A DNA stretch of 23,204 nt from Flavobacteriales bacterium (GCA_020437875.1 JAGQVR010000013.1:1-23204); one strand, 5' to 3'; counted from the stretch's first letter, positions 8,367 to 16,333 are shown. A program made the numbers and translations. Notes: a model not told the origin generated them from the letters alone.

Positions 8367-9074
8367 TCAGGCACAGGCCGCGGTGTACACGCTCACCCGG
8401 ATCCCGGGCACTTCCTGCAGGACCAATACGCAGCCTTCAAGTGTGGCTCCGGTGGTCACCACATCGTCAACGATCAGTACATGGCGGTCCTTCAAGGGGG
8501 TGGCGTCGGGCAGGTGGAAGGCCTCTTTCACGTTCTGCCAGCGGTCCAGGCGGTTGCGCTTGGTCTGGGATGGCGTGCGTACCATGCGGACCAGTCCTTT
8601 TCCCAGATCTTCCACCGGCCATACTTGTCGCATCCCATCCACGAGCAGCTGGCTCTGGTTGTAGCCGCGCATCCGTTCCTTCTTTGGGTGCAGCGGCACG
8701 GGCAACAACAGGTCCACGCTGCGGAACCGGGGACTGTCCTTGATGTCCTCGGCCATCCGGCGTCCTAGTTCATTGGCCAGCTGCTGGTCGTGATGGTATT
8801 TGATCCGATGCAGCATCCGTTGCACCATGCCGGTCCGGCTGAAGTGCAGGAAGGCACTGGCGGAGGCTAGTTGGACCTTCCCGCGGAAAAGCTCTTCCAC
8901 CCGGTTGCGGGGGTCGTCATGGAAGCGGGTGCGCGGCAGGTCCGCAACGCAATGGCTGCACAGGCTCTCTTCGAACTGACGCAGGCCACGGTCGCATCCC
9001 CCGCAGACCCTTGGCAGGAAAAGGCTTCCGAGGTCCTGTACGGCTCGGATGATCGGGTTCCTCAACGGGTTCAA
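8367..9074 (-). CDS. comF: ComF family phosphoribosyltransferase-like protein
   Basis: 235 residues when started at the TTG at 9074. A four-cysteine zinc-binding motif opens the protein (C25, C28, C40, C43: CGGC and CSHC). The PRPP-binding motif HVLIVDDVVTTGAT lies at about 198-211, and VDLLLPVPLHPKKERMRGYNQS is the family's central signature. ComF proteins act in natural transformation, delivering incoming single-stranded DNA to recombination, and are widespread in non-competent bacteria too. The frame stays open up to a TTG at 9158, but that start would add 28 unlike residues and consume the whole divergent promoter region. The TTG at 9074 gives MLNPLRNPIIRAVQDLG and the usual length. TTG at 9065 is also possible. 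It appears to be the first gene of the minus-strand group ending in the giant surface protein. Confidence 0.85.
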   Translation of the reverse strand: MNPLRNPIIRAVQDLGSLFLPRVCGGCDRGLRQFEESLCSHCVADLPRTRFHDDPRNRVEELFRGKVQLASASAFLHFSRTGMVQRMLHRIKYHHDQQLANELGRRMAEDIKDSPRFRSVDLLLPVPLHPKKERMRGYNQSQLLVDGMRQVWPVEDLGKGLVRMVRTPSQTKRNRLDRWQNVKEAFHLPDATPLKDRHVLIVDDVVTTGATLEGCVLVLQEVPGIRVSVYTAACA

Positions 9075-9126
9075 TACTTTGTTGATAAGCGGGCCGTTCC
9101 AAGGAAAGGGCCGGATACCGCGCCTG

Positions 9127-9134
9127 TAATTTAG
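9127..9134 (+). promoter_or_regulatory. Weak candidate -7 element for the coiled-coil gene
   Basis: TAATTTAG differs from TAnnTTTG at one fixed position and lies 27 nt before the ATG at 9162, in the divergent gap with comF (9075-9161). No convincing -33 TTG is seen at normal spacing. Confidence 0.25.
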
Positions 9135-9161
9135 CGGTCCCGAACTGCGCGGGAACAACCC

Positions 9162-10076
9162 ATGGAACAGAACACCCAGAACGATCCCGGATCGAAGAAC
9201 CGCTCCAACACCGGCCTGCTCGTGCTGGTCGTATTACTGCTGCTCAGCAATGTGGTCATGTTCTGGCTGCTCATGCAGCGCGGCAAGGAAGTGGAGCAGA
9301 CCCAGCAGCAGGTGGCTTCGGTGACCAGCGAGAAGGAGAATGTGACCGTGATGCTCGAGAACATGCTCGCGTCCTACGACACCCTGAAGACGGACAATGA
9401 GCAGCTCACCGTCGAGATGGAGGCCCAACGTGCCCAGATCGAAGATCTGCTGGATCAGGTGAAGAAGGGCAATTACAGCCTGGCCAAGGCAAGGAAGGAG
9501 GCCGAGACCCTGCGCAAGATCATGAAAGGGTATGTGGTCACCATCGATTCATTGAACCAGGCCAATGCGGCGCTTACGGCGCAGAACGTGGGCCTGACCC
9601 AGGAATTGGGTGAGGTAAAGGGCCAGAAGGATGCGCTCACCTCGGAGAAGGAGGCGCTTGAAGGGAAGATCGCCAAAGGCGCCATTCTGCACACCACCTC
9701 GATCAATGCGGGTGCGCTTTTCATGCGGAACAACGGCAAGCAGGTCGAGACGGACCGAGCGAAGAAGGCCGAGATGGTGAAGTGCTGCTTCACCCTCGGG
9801 CAGAACTCGGTGACCGACTCCGGGAACAAGACCCTGTACATGCGTGTGATCAGCCCGGATGGATCAGTGCTTCCTGCGGGCGATACCAACAACCGGTTCA
9901 AGTTCAATGGCGTGGAAGGGGAGTATAGCGCCAAGCGCGAGGTGAACTACCAGAACCAGGCCGTGGACGCCTGCATCTTCTGGAATGGTAGCGGTGAGAT
10001 GCGGACCGGCCAGTACATCGTTGAGATCTACGAGTCCGGGGCCAAGGTCTCCGAGGCGAAGTTCACGCTGAAGTAG
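9162..10076 (+). CDS. Membrane-anchored coiled-coil protein of unknown function (conserved Bacteroidota type)
   Basis: 304 residues. A short polar N-terminus is followed by one transmembrane helix (about 18-38, LLVLVVLLLLSNVVMFWLLM). A long predicted coiled coil runs over about 42-172, rich in E, K, Q and A heptads with a break near YVVTIDSLNQ. A beta-rich C-terminal domain follows, about 175-304. It contains KKAEMVKCCFTLGQNS, with adjacent C208-C209, and TLYMRVISPDGSVL, a pattern I recall from a widespread Bacteroidota protein of unknown function. The likely topology is a single-pass inner-membrane anchor with the coiled coil and globular tip in the periplasm. Similarity to SMC-type proteins would be only coiled-coil composition. 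It stands alone, divergent from comF and followed by a hairpin terminator, so it is probably a single-gene transcript. Confidence 0.75.
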   Translation: MEQNTQNDPGSKNRSNTGLLVLVVLLLLSNVVMFWLLMQRGKEVEQTQQQVASVTSEKENVTVMLENMLASYDTLKTDNEQLTVEMEAQRAQIEDLLDQVKKGNYSLAKARKEAETLRKIMKGYVVTIDSLNQANAALTAQNVGLTQELGEVKGQKDALTSEKEALEGKIAKGAILHTTSINAGALFMRNNGKQVETDRAKKAEMVKCCFTLGQNSVTDSGNKTLYMRVISPDGSVLPAGDTNNRFKFNGVEGEYSAKREVNYQNQAVDACIFWNGSGEMRTGQYIVEIYESGAKVSEAKFTLK

Positions 10077-10096
10077 AAGTGCGCGAAGCATCCATG

Positions 10097-10122
10097 CAAG
10101 CACCGGCCAACGCCGGTGCTTG
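10097..10122. terminator. Bidirectional hairpin terminator
   Basis: Arms CAAGCACCGGC (10097-10107) and GCCGGTGCTTG (10112-10122) form a perfect 11-bp stem with a 4-base loop. It lies in the 56-bp gap between two convergent stop codons (10076 and 10133). T-rich sequence follows on the plus strand (TTGTTCGTTGT), without a pure U run. It is the only convincing intrinsic terminator in the window. Confidence 0.8.
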
Positions 10123-10132
10123 TTCGTTGTGA

Positions 10133-13100
10133 TCAGAAGAAGGCGCGGACCTGGGCACCGCCCACATGCACCATCGGGACGCCTTCCGAGCGACGGCCGT
10201 TGTAGGTGAGGTCCACCTGCAGGTTGTTGCTCAGGTTGCGCTGGATCCCCACGCTCCAGGTCAGGTTGGTGCCCGGTTTCAAGCCGGAAAGCAGCTCGTT
10301 CCCGATCGGTGAGTTGGCCTCACCATCGTACCGGATCGCCACGCGGTTGGCGGTCACCAGGATACTTCCTTTCCCTGCCGTGTTGTACCGGAATTCCAGA
10401 CCGAGGTCCTCGATCAGTGCACGTTCACCGCCGAACTCCGGCACGTTCTGCTTATCGGTGTATTTGAATGCGGCGATCGCACGCACGGAGGTGTTGGGCT
10501 GCCACGTCAACCGCGGTTTCAAGCCTTGCTGCTCCACGCGGTAGGTGCGTCCGGTCAGCAGATCGGAACCGTTGCTCACCCGACCCACCTCCGCCTCCAC
10601 ATCGGCGGTCCACCTGCGCGTGGTGTTCCACCGCACGCGGAAGGTGTCGAAATGACGGGACCGCGATTCGAAGCCGTTCACCAGCAGACTGCGGCTCTGG
10701 TCACGTTGCAACGTGTGGTCAATGCTCCATTTGCGGCTGGTGCGATCGTAGAAGAAGGTGTTGCGGATGGAGGAGGCATAGCTCGTGAGGTTCGTATCCA
10801 GGCGCTCATCAATGAACGGGTTCAGCGCTTCTGTCACGCTGGCCGCGGCCGTCTTCCGGTCAATGCGCACGGAGGCCAGGTCGGAGAATTTGGCCACCCA
10901 GCGTTTGAATCCCTTGGCATCGGCCCAGATCGCTGCCGGACGGAGGTCCAATGAGGTGCTGAACTGGTTGCTGAAGCTGCGCACATAGTCCGTACTGGGC
11001 ACGAACACGCGCAGGTGGTCCGCCTCATAGCTGAAATTGGCAAGCTCGAACTCATTGAGCTCCTTGATGCCATTGCCGTTGTAGTCGTTCCAGATGTAGA
11101 GCCCTTGTCCGGCAGGCACGTTCACGTAGATGTACTCACGTCGCTGTTCCAGGCCCGAACCGAGTTCGTAGAAGACGTCAAGCACGGCGGCACCCTTCAA
11201 GGTCGTCAGGTCGTGGTCGATCCGCGCGAGGTAGGTGCTCTCGGGCCGTTGCGTGCTGAGCGTGGTATCGGGCACTTCCAGGCGTCGGTAGGTGAAGGTC
11301 GTGGCAAGCCGCTTCCGGGGATCGCGCGCTAGGTCCACCGACAGGCCATAGCTGGTGGCCCGGGCGCTCTCCACCAGCACGCTGTCGCGCAACGCACGGT
11401 CCCAGCGCTGCCCGCCTGCGATCCGCCATTTGTTCTTGAAGGTATCCGGGCTCTGCACGTAGGCCTCCCATTCATGGAACTCATAGCTGCCTGTGATCAA
11501 CGCTGAGGAGGCGTCCGCACGGAACAGGTTCCTTTCATGCTCATCCTTGAGGCCCAGGGTGAGGGCCTTGAAACGATGCTGTGCAAGGCCCTTGTGACGG
11601 AGGAAGTCCGAGTTGCGTACGTCGGTGCTGAGGTGGCTGGCCGTGCCGATGACATCGGTCCCACGCGCGCGGATCTCGCTCACCAGCTCCTGCTTCCATC
11701 CACGATAGCTGTTGCCCACCTGGAAGGTGCCGCCACCGACGCTGATGCTGCCAAGTCCCTTGCTGCGGAGCTTGATGTTGGAACCGGCCAGCAGCTGGTC
11801 TCCTGTCAGGGCCAGCCCGAGGATGTTCCAGTTCCGGTCGAATTCCACGGCGCGATACCGTTCCACGAACCGGAAGTTCCGCGAGATGGCTTCGGTCTCG
11901 GCTCCGACCACGAGTTCCATGGTGCTGTCCTTCGCACTGATCCCGATCGCGTGCTCGCCTCTCGCCAACAAGCCGTAACCCTGGTCGTCCGCGTCATCCA
12001 CACGGCTGAACGTGTTGCGGTCCTCGTTGCTGTATGCCAGTTCCACGGTCGCGTTGGTGCGACGGTCCGGTGTGTGGTCGAATCCGATGGTGAGGAGCTG
12101 CTGCGCGCGCGGTGCGACGAGGACCCTGACGGGTGCATGATCCCCACGCCTCACCATCACCCCGTTCACCGTATCGGGGGCCACCCATCGGAACACGCGT
12201 CCGTTGGGGGTGAACTCCTGTTGCACGTAATCACCGGTGCCTGCACCGGTCTGGGTGAAGGTGACGCGCCAAAGCGCAGAGTCCGGATGCGTGCTGTAGA
12301 GGTAGACGGGTGAGTAGCCCAGGGAATCCGTCCGGTAATAGAGTACCTGGTCGTTGGCGTAGCCGGTGCTGTCAACCCCTGGTACGGTGGCCGCGAGCGC
12401 ACCATCACCGGCCTCACGCAGCACGTTGCGCTCGGCATCGCTCAGCTGTTGTTGCAGCGGCTGGTTGCGATGGTCCTGCTCACTGAACAGATTGAAGCGA
12501 AGGGTGTTCTTCGGCCATTGCACCGTATGGTCCAGCCGCACGAGGGAACGAGCGTAGTTCTTGTCCGAATACTGGAACTCCACCGTGATGCGCCGGTCCT
12601 TCGTGATCAATCGTTTGGCCGTGAAGGTGATCTCCGCGGTGTTGTAATCGATCACGTAATCGTTCTCCTGCCCACGCAGGAGCAACAGGCCATCGATGAA
12701 GACCCGCTCCGTTCCCGACAGCACGATGATGATGGAACCCGTGTCCGTGCCGCGCAGTCGATAGGGCCCCTGCACACCCTCGATACCCTGGATCACGTTC
12801 CTGGCGAACTTGCCCTTGCTGATGGCCGCGCTCGCCCCCACTCGGGCCTTGGCCTTGTCGCCATAGGCGATCGGGGTGTCAAAGCTCAGCCCCTTGGTCT
12901 TCTTCAGGTAGGTGAGGAAGTGGCTCTTGGGGCGCTGCAGAACGAAGTCGCCCGCGATGAGCGACCAGCCTTCACGCTCATCTCCCTCGAAGAGCTTGAT
13001 GAAGACCTGATCGAAGTCCTGCAACTCGAGGGTGTTGCCGCCCGCCTGGATCGGGATGTTGTTGTCCGTCACGCTCGCGAGCACCTGGATCCTGTCGCTC

Positions 13101-13597
13101 AGTCGCCCGCTAAGCTCCAAGTTCAGCGTGGAATTCACGGCCAGGTCCTGGTTGTTCCCGAAGAGCACGCCGCGTGAGATGCTGCCGCTCTTGTTGAGCC
13201 CGAGGGTACCGAAGGGGTCTTCGTTCTGCTTGGGCGGTTCGTAGCGGAAGGGGTCCTTGCGATCCCCGGAGAGCGTGGTGAGCCGATCAGGATCCTTGTG
13301 TTGATGCACCTTGCCGAACCCGAGCGGCAGGACGCGATAGCGCACCAGCAGGCTGTCCGCGAAGGGCGGCATGCGCCAGTGTATCGTCGCCTTGTAGGGG
13401 TCGAGCGCGTATGCATCCGTACCCACCGGCAGGCCATCGGCGTAGAGGTGCAGGCTGCCAGGCACGATGCTAAGCGTGTCGAGCACCAGACTGTCCGCTT
13501 TCATCGGCACGAAGTGTACCCGCAGGTTCGATGACCGTTGCGCCCTGAGGTCATGAAGGACAAGGAGCCCGGCACATGCCAGGAGGAGCGCACGCAT
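10133..13597 (-). CDS. Large outer-membrane beta-barrel-like protein of unknown function
   Basis: 1154 residues from the ATG at 13597. The N-terminus MRALLLACAGLLVLHDLRAQ is a signal peptide, probably cut at LRA before Q20. After about 120 residues comes a region such as LSGTERVFIDGLLLLRGQEN followed by DYVIDYNTAEITFTAKRLI, a surface beta-module. Alternating amphipathic strands then run to the C-terminus, which ends in phenylalanine (VRAFF), as expected for a barrel inserted by the BAM machinery. DYNGNGIKELNEFE is a calcium-loop-like motif at about residue 830. I see no TonB-dependent-receptor plug and cannot assign transport or assembly. The open frame extends to 14020, but that extension is antisense to the start of the divergent solute-binding gene and lacks a signal peptide, so I reject it. 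It is convergent with the coiled-coil gene across the terminator. Confidence 0.8.
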   Translation of the reverse strand: MRALLLACAGLLVLHDLRAQRSSNLRVHFVPMKADSLVLDTLSIVPGSLHLYADGLPVGTDAYALDPYKATIHWRMPPFADSLLVRYRVLPLGFGKVHQHKDPDRLTTLSGDRKDPFRYEPPKQNEDPFGTLGLNKSGSISRGVLFGNNQDLAVNSTLNLELSGRLSDRIQVLASVTDNNIPIQAGGNTLELQDFDQVFIKLFEGDEREGWSLIAGDFVLQRPKSHFLTYLKKTKGLSFDTPIAYGDKAKARVGASAAISKGKFARNVIQGIEGVQGPYRLRGTDTGSIIIVLSGTERVFIDGLLLLRGQENDYVIDYNTAEITFTAKRLITKDRRITVEFQYSDKNYARSLVRLDHTVQWPKNTLRFNLFSEQDHRNQPLQQQLSDAERNVLREAGDGALAATVPGVDSTGYANDQVLYYRTDSLGYSPVYLYSTHPDSALWRVTFTQTGAGTGDYVQQEFTPNGRVFRWVAPDTVNGVMVRRGDHAPVRVLVAPRAQQLLTIGFDHTPDRRTNATVELAYSNEDRNTFSRVDDADDQGYGLLARGEHAIGISAKDSTMELVVGAETEAISRNFRFVERYRAVEFDRNWNILGLALTGDQLLAGSNIKLRSKGLGSISVGGGTFQVGNSYRGWKQELVSEIRARGTDVIGTASHLSTDVRNSDFLRHKGLAQHRFKALTLGLKDEHERNLFRADASSALITGSYEFHEWEAYVQSPDTFKNKWRIAGGQRWDRALRDSVLVESARATSYGLSVDLARDPRKRLATTFTYRRLEVPDTTLSTQRPESTYLARIDHDLTTLKGAAVLDVFYELGSGLEQRREYIYVNVPAGQGLYIWNDYNGNGIKELNEFELANFSYEADHLRVFVPSTDYVRSFSNQFSTSLDLRPAAIWADAKGFKRWVAKFSDLASVRIDRKTAAASVTEALNPFIDERLDTNLTSYASSIRNTFFYDRTSRKWSIDHTLQRDQSRSLLVNGFESRSRHFDTFRVRWNTTRRWTADVEAEVGRVSNGSDLLTGRTYRVEQQGLKPRLTWQPNTSVRAIAAFKYTDKQNVPEFGGERALIEDLGLEFRYNTAGKGSILVTANRVAIRYDGEANSPIGNELLSGLKPGTNLTWSVGIQRNLSNNLQVDLTYNGRRSEGVPMVHVGGAQVRAFF

Positions 13598-13717
13598 CAC
13601 CAACGCCGATGGGGCGCGGGAACGTGTCGGGCGGATCGCCGGGCTGTTTGACGCGCAGGGCATCTGGGTCCGAAAAGTACCCCAGGGCCGTTCCATGGGG
13701 TGCCTATCACCAACGCC
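13596..13717. repeat. 12-bp direct repeat in the divergent promoter region
   Basis: ATCACCAACGCC occurs at 13596-13607 and again at 13706-13717, exactly 110 bp apart. The first copy overlaps the barrel gene's start codon. The same region holds an 8-bp repeat CCGGATAC (13763-13770 and 13776-13783) flanking the -7 element of the plus-strand gene. It could be regulator sites or chance. Confidence 0.4.
13672..13679 (-). promoter_or_regulatory. Candidate -7 element for the barrel gene
   Basis: The minus strand reads TACTTTTC, one mismatch from TAnnTTTG, 74 nt before the ATG at 13597. The 201-bp divergent region 13598-13798 holds no other gene. Confidence 0.3.
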
Positions 13718-13766
13718 TTGTTGATGCCGATAGTGCCGCACCATCCCGCTTGGTGGAGCCTCCGGA

Positions 13767-13774
13767 TACTTTTG
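13767..13774 (+). promoter_or_regulatory. Candidate -7 element for the solute-binding lipoprotein gene
   Basis: TACTTTTG matches TAnnTTTG exactly and ends 24 nt before the ATG at 13799. The nearest TTG (13750-13752) is only 14 bp upstream, shorter than the usual spacing, so the -33 box is doubtful. Confidence 0.5.
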
Positions 13775-13798
13775 ACCGGATACCTTCCTTCCTCCACG

Positions 13799-15496
13799 AT
13801 GCGTCGCGCTGCTTTCCTTTTCCTGCTTGGTCTTCTTGCCTGTTCCGCACCGGAGAGGGCGCGCGAACGGGAGGCGTCCGGAGGCAGGTTCTACGGCGGT
13901 GTGTTCAACATGAACGAGGGGGATGACATCGGGAGCCTCTTCCCGCTGAGCCTCACGCGCTCGTCGGCGCACCACATCGCTTCCCAGGTATACGAGGGTC
14001 TGGTCGGCTTCGATCAGCATGACCTATCCATCCGTCCAGGTCTTGCCGAGTCATGGTCCATCGATGATACCCGGACGGTCTACACCTTCAAGCTTCGTCC
14101 CGACGTTCTTTTCCATGATGATACCTGCTTCGTGGGTGGTGTCGGCAGAGCGTTCACCGCGTCCGATGTGGTGGAGAGTTTCACCGCGCTCTGCACACCT
14201 GGGGAATCGAACACGTTGTTCTGGCTGTTCCAGGACAAGGTGCGCGGGGCCAATGCACAGTATGCCGCCATGCTCGCAGGCCATCCGGCTCCCGGCGTCA
14301 CCGGCATCGAGGAGGTCGACCCACATACGGTGAGGATCACGCTCACCACGCCGTATCCGAACTTCCTGCAGATCCTGGCCCACCAGGGTTGTTGGATCTT
14401 CCCGAAGGAGCTGGTGGCGCACCACGGAGCTGAAGCGCGCTGGCACCCCGTTGGTACCGGGCCCTTTCGGTTGAAGCGGTTCGTGCGTGGCGAGGTGTTG
14501 GTGCTGGAGCGTTGGCCGCATTACTGGGGTTCCGATGAGCACGGCAACCAGCTACCTTTCCTGGATGCGATAAGGTGCACATTCGTAAAGGACAAGGAGG
14601 AGGAACTGCAACAGTTCGAGAGGGGCAATCTCAGCATGGTCTATGAACTGCCGGTCGATCGGACGGAGGAACTGCTGGCAACGACCGCGTATCAGCTGCA
14701 GTCGGTTCCCGGATTGACCGTTCAGTTCTACGGCTTCGATCATCACCATCCCCCGTTCAACGACGTACGGATCCGCCGGGCGATATCGATGGCCATCGAT
14801 CGCCAGAGCATAGTTGATTCCGTGCTGAACGGCCTTGCGGTGCCGGCAAGGCGCGGGGTGGTGGCACCGGGCTTCGCCAACTACCCGTACGACTCGGTGC
14901 CTGAACTGGCATATGATCCGGATCGAGCTGCTTCGTTGCTCGCGGAAGCCGGTCACCCGGGCGGAGCTGGAATGCCCGGCATCTACCTGCAGGTCAACAG
15001 CGACGGCTTCGGTTACATCCGCGTCGCGGAGGCCGTACAGGAGATGTTATCGAGGAATCTCGGGCTCCGCGTCATCACCTCCGTGCTTCCAGCCGAGCAG
15101 CACTATGAACGGGTGGAGATGGGGCAGGCCCGCATCTGGCGCGAAGGCTGGATCGTCGACCACCCGGATCCGGAGAACTTCCTCGCCCTGTTCTATGGAC
15201 TGAGCGTACCTGTTGATACGGCCCTGCCTTCCTACCTCAACAGTACGCGGTACAAGGACCCCGCCTACGATTCGCTGTTCGCGCGCGCATTGCGGACATC
15301 GGAGAACTCCGAACGCATGGGGCTCCTTGCCAGGGCAGAGCGCAAGCTCATGCAGGACATGATCGTCGCACCGCTCTACCACGAACGCTCGGTCCGACTT
15401 CTTCAGCCCTGGGTGCGCGACCTGCCGATCAACGGGATGGAGTTGCGCGACCTACGGACCACCTGGTTCGATCCTGCTGCTCGATCCGACAAGTGA
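13799..15496 (+). CDS. Oligopeptide/dipeptide-type ABC transporter substrate-binding lipoprotein (SBP_bac_5)
   Basis: 565 residues from the ATG at 13799. MRRAAFLFLLGLLACSAPER is a lipoprotein signal with lipobox LLAC and lipidated C15. The family 5 extracellular solute-binding fold is clear: ASQVYEGLVGFD, IRPGLAESWSIDDTRTVYTF, LRPDVLFHDD, AFTASDVVESF, HPVGTGPFRLKRF and FNDVRIRRAISMAIDR, ending with the WIVDHPDPENFLALFY region near residue 450. Such proteins bind di- or oligopeptides, or sometimes nickel or sugars, and pass them to an ABC permease. The specificity cannot be read here. No permease or ATPase gene lies on either side, so this is an orphan component. The in-frame stretch from 13700 is upstream of the signal peptide and was discarded. 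The stop lies 14 bp from the stop of the convergent gene. Confidence 0.88.
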   Translation: MRRAAFLFLLGLLACSAPERAREREASGGRFYGGVFNMNEGDDIGSLFPLSLTRSSAHHIASQVYEGLVGFDQHDLSIRPGLAESWSIDDTRTVYTFKLRPDVLFHDDTCFVGGVGRAFTASDVVESFTALCTPGESNTLFWLFQDKVRGANAQYAAMLAGHPAPGVTGIEEVDPHTVRITLTTPYPNFLQILAHQGCWIFPKELVAHHGAEARWHPVGTGPFRLKRFVRGEVLVLERWPHYWGSDEHGNQLPFLDAIRCTFVKDKEEELQQFERGNLSMVYELPVDRTEELLATTAYQLQSVPGLTVQFYGFDHHHPPFNDVRIRRAISMAIDRQSIVDSVLNGLAVPARRGVVAPGFANYPYDSVPELAYDPDRAASLLAEAGHPGGAGMPGIYLQVNSDGFGYIRVAEAVQEMLSRNLGLRVITSVLPAEQHYERVEMGQARIWREGWIVDHPDPENFLALFYGLSVPVDTALPSYLNSTRYKDPAYDSLFARALRTSENSERMGLLARAERKLMQDMIVAPLYHERSVRLLQPWVRDLPINGMELRDLRTTWFDPAARSDK

Positions 15497-15510
15497 TCCT
15501 CTCCCCGGGG

Positions 15511-16245
15511 TTAGGCAAGCCCGCGAACATGGGCGTGGACCATGCGCTTGGCGAGGGGCACCAAGGTCTCGATGCATGGTAGCGAGGTCTCCGCCTCCAC
15601 GGCATAGGTGGCCGGATTGGGCAGGTGCGGGTTATCGTTGATCAGGTCCGATTTGATGTGCTCGAAGCTCCGGGTGAGGCTGAGCGTGTACGTCGTGACA
15701 TACCGCGTGAACACGTTGCGGTGGAGGAGGTCGTCGTCCTGTTCAAGCACGAACGGGATGCTGTAGGCGTAAACACGTGCCTCCCGGCCCCGGCGCAGCA
15801 GGAGCCAGCCTTCACTGGCATGCAAGGGTTGCAGACCCACCGGTGTGAACCGGACCTGCTGGGTCAGTTCGGAGCGGAGCCCGATGCCCTCATCGAGCAA
15901 TTGCATCAACCGGGGTACCGCGAAGCCGATCACCTGGTCGATCACACGCAGGGGTTCCGGTTGTCCCGGCTCCTCGCGCAGGGGTGCGCCCGTCGTCGGG
16001 TCGAACCCGATGAGCGGGGTGTGCAAGCTGCGACCGAGCATATCCTTGCTCTGTTGCAGGCGGAGCAGTTCGTCCATGCGTGTCCGCAGGTCGGCCAGAT
16101 GCGGATAGAGCTTGTGTTCCTTGAAACGGGCCTGCACGCGCTGGGCATAGCCGAGCAGGATGTATTGCTTCAGCTCCAGGTCGATGGAGGGGGAATAGGC
16201 CCAATCGCTGGGAAGCCCGGAGCTCGCGGCAGGTTCCATGATCAT
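15511..16245 (-). CDS. Conserved-looking hypothetical protein, unrecognised
   Basis: 244 residues from the ATG at 16245; ATG at 16239 is an equally usable start, two codons later. I do not recognise a family. No signal peptide or membrane segment is visible, so it is probably cytoplasmic. The N-terminal third is helical (LELKQYILLGYAQRVQARFK, HLADLRTRMDELLRLQQS). The middle and end look mixed alpha/beta (GLQPLHASEGWLLLRRG, RVYAYSIPFVLEQDDDLLHR, RYVTTYTLSLTRSFEHIKSD). The frame is open to 16521, but that part runs antisense through the OmpA-family gene and is not used. A TATTTTTG element sits 18 nt upstream. The gene is convergent with the solute-binding gene and divergent from the OmpA-family gene; neither neighbour reveals a role. 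Confidence 0.75.
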   Translation of the reverse strand: MIMEPAASSGLPSDWAYSPSIDLELKQYILLGYAQRVQARFKEHKLYPHLADLRTRMDELLRLQQSKDMLGRSLHTPLIGFDPTTGAPLREEPGQPEPLRVIDQVIGFAVPRLMQLLDEGIGLRSELTQQVRFTPVGLQPLHASEGWLLLRRGREARVYAYSIPFVLEQDDDLLHRNVFTRYVTTYTLSLTRSFEHIKSDLINDNPHLPNPATYAVEAETSLPCIETLVPLAKRMVHAHVRGLA

Positions 16246-16263
16246 GGATTGGAACGGCTTGTT

Positions 16264-16271
16264 CAAAAATA
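16264..16271 (-). promoter_or_regulatory. Candidate -7 element for the hypothetical gene at 15511-16245
   Basis: The minus strand reads TATTTTTG, an exact match to TAnnTTTG, 18 nt before the ATG at 16245. The 88-bp divergent gap 16246-16333 must also hold the plus-strand promoter; there GACCTTTG (16308-16315) is a one-mismatch candidate. Confidence 0.5.
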
Positions 16272-16333
16272 ATGTTGCCTTCACAGGCCCGCTTAGGTGA
16301 CGGCTTCGACCTTTGGGGTCAGAAGAAAAAGCC

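Noticed and set aside
9075..9158. comF starting at the TTG at 9158
   Set aside because: The added residues do not look like ComF and would leave 3 bp between divergent genes. The TTG at 9074 gives the usual length.
11537..13177. Two plus-strand open frames of 242 and 258 codons (11537-12313, 12449-13177)
   Set aside because: Both are antisense to the barrel gene, whose frame carries a signal peptide and a coherent strand pattern throughout.
13598..14020. N-terminal extension of the barrel gene to 14020
   Set aside because: It would overlap the divergent binding-protein gene in antisense, remove both promoters and bury a good signal peptide at internal residue 142.
15503..15510. CCCCGGGG palindrome between convergent stops as a terminator
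   Set aside because: It is only 8 bp with no loop and no T tract, so it cannot form a normal intrinsic terminator.
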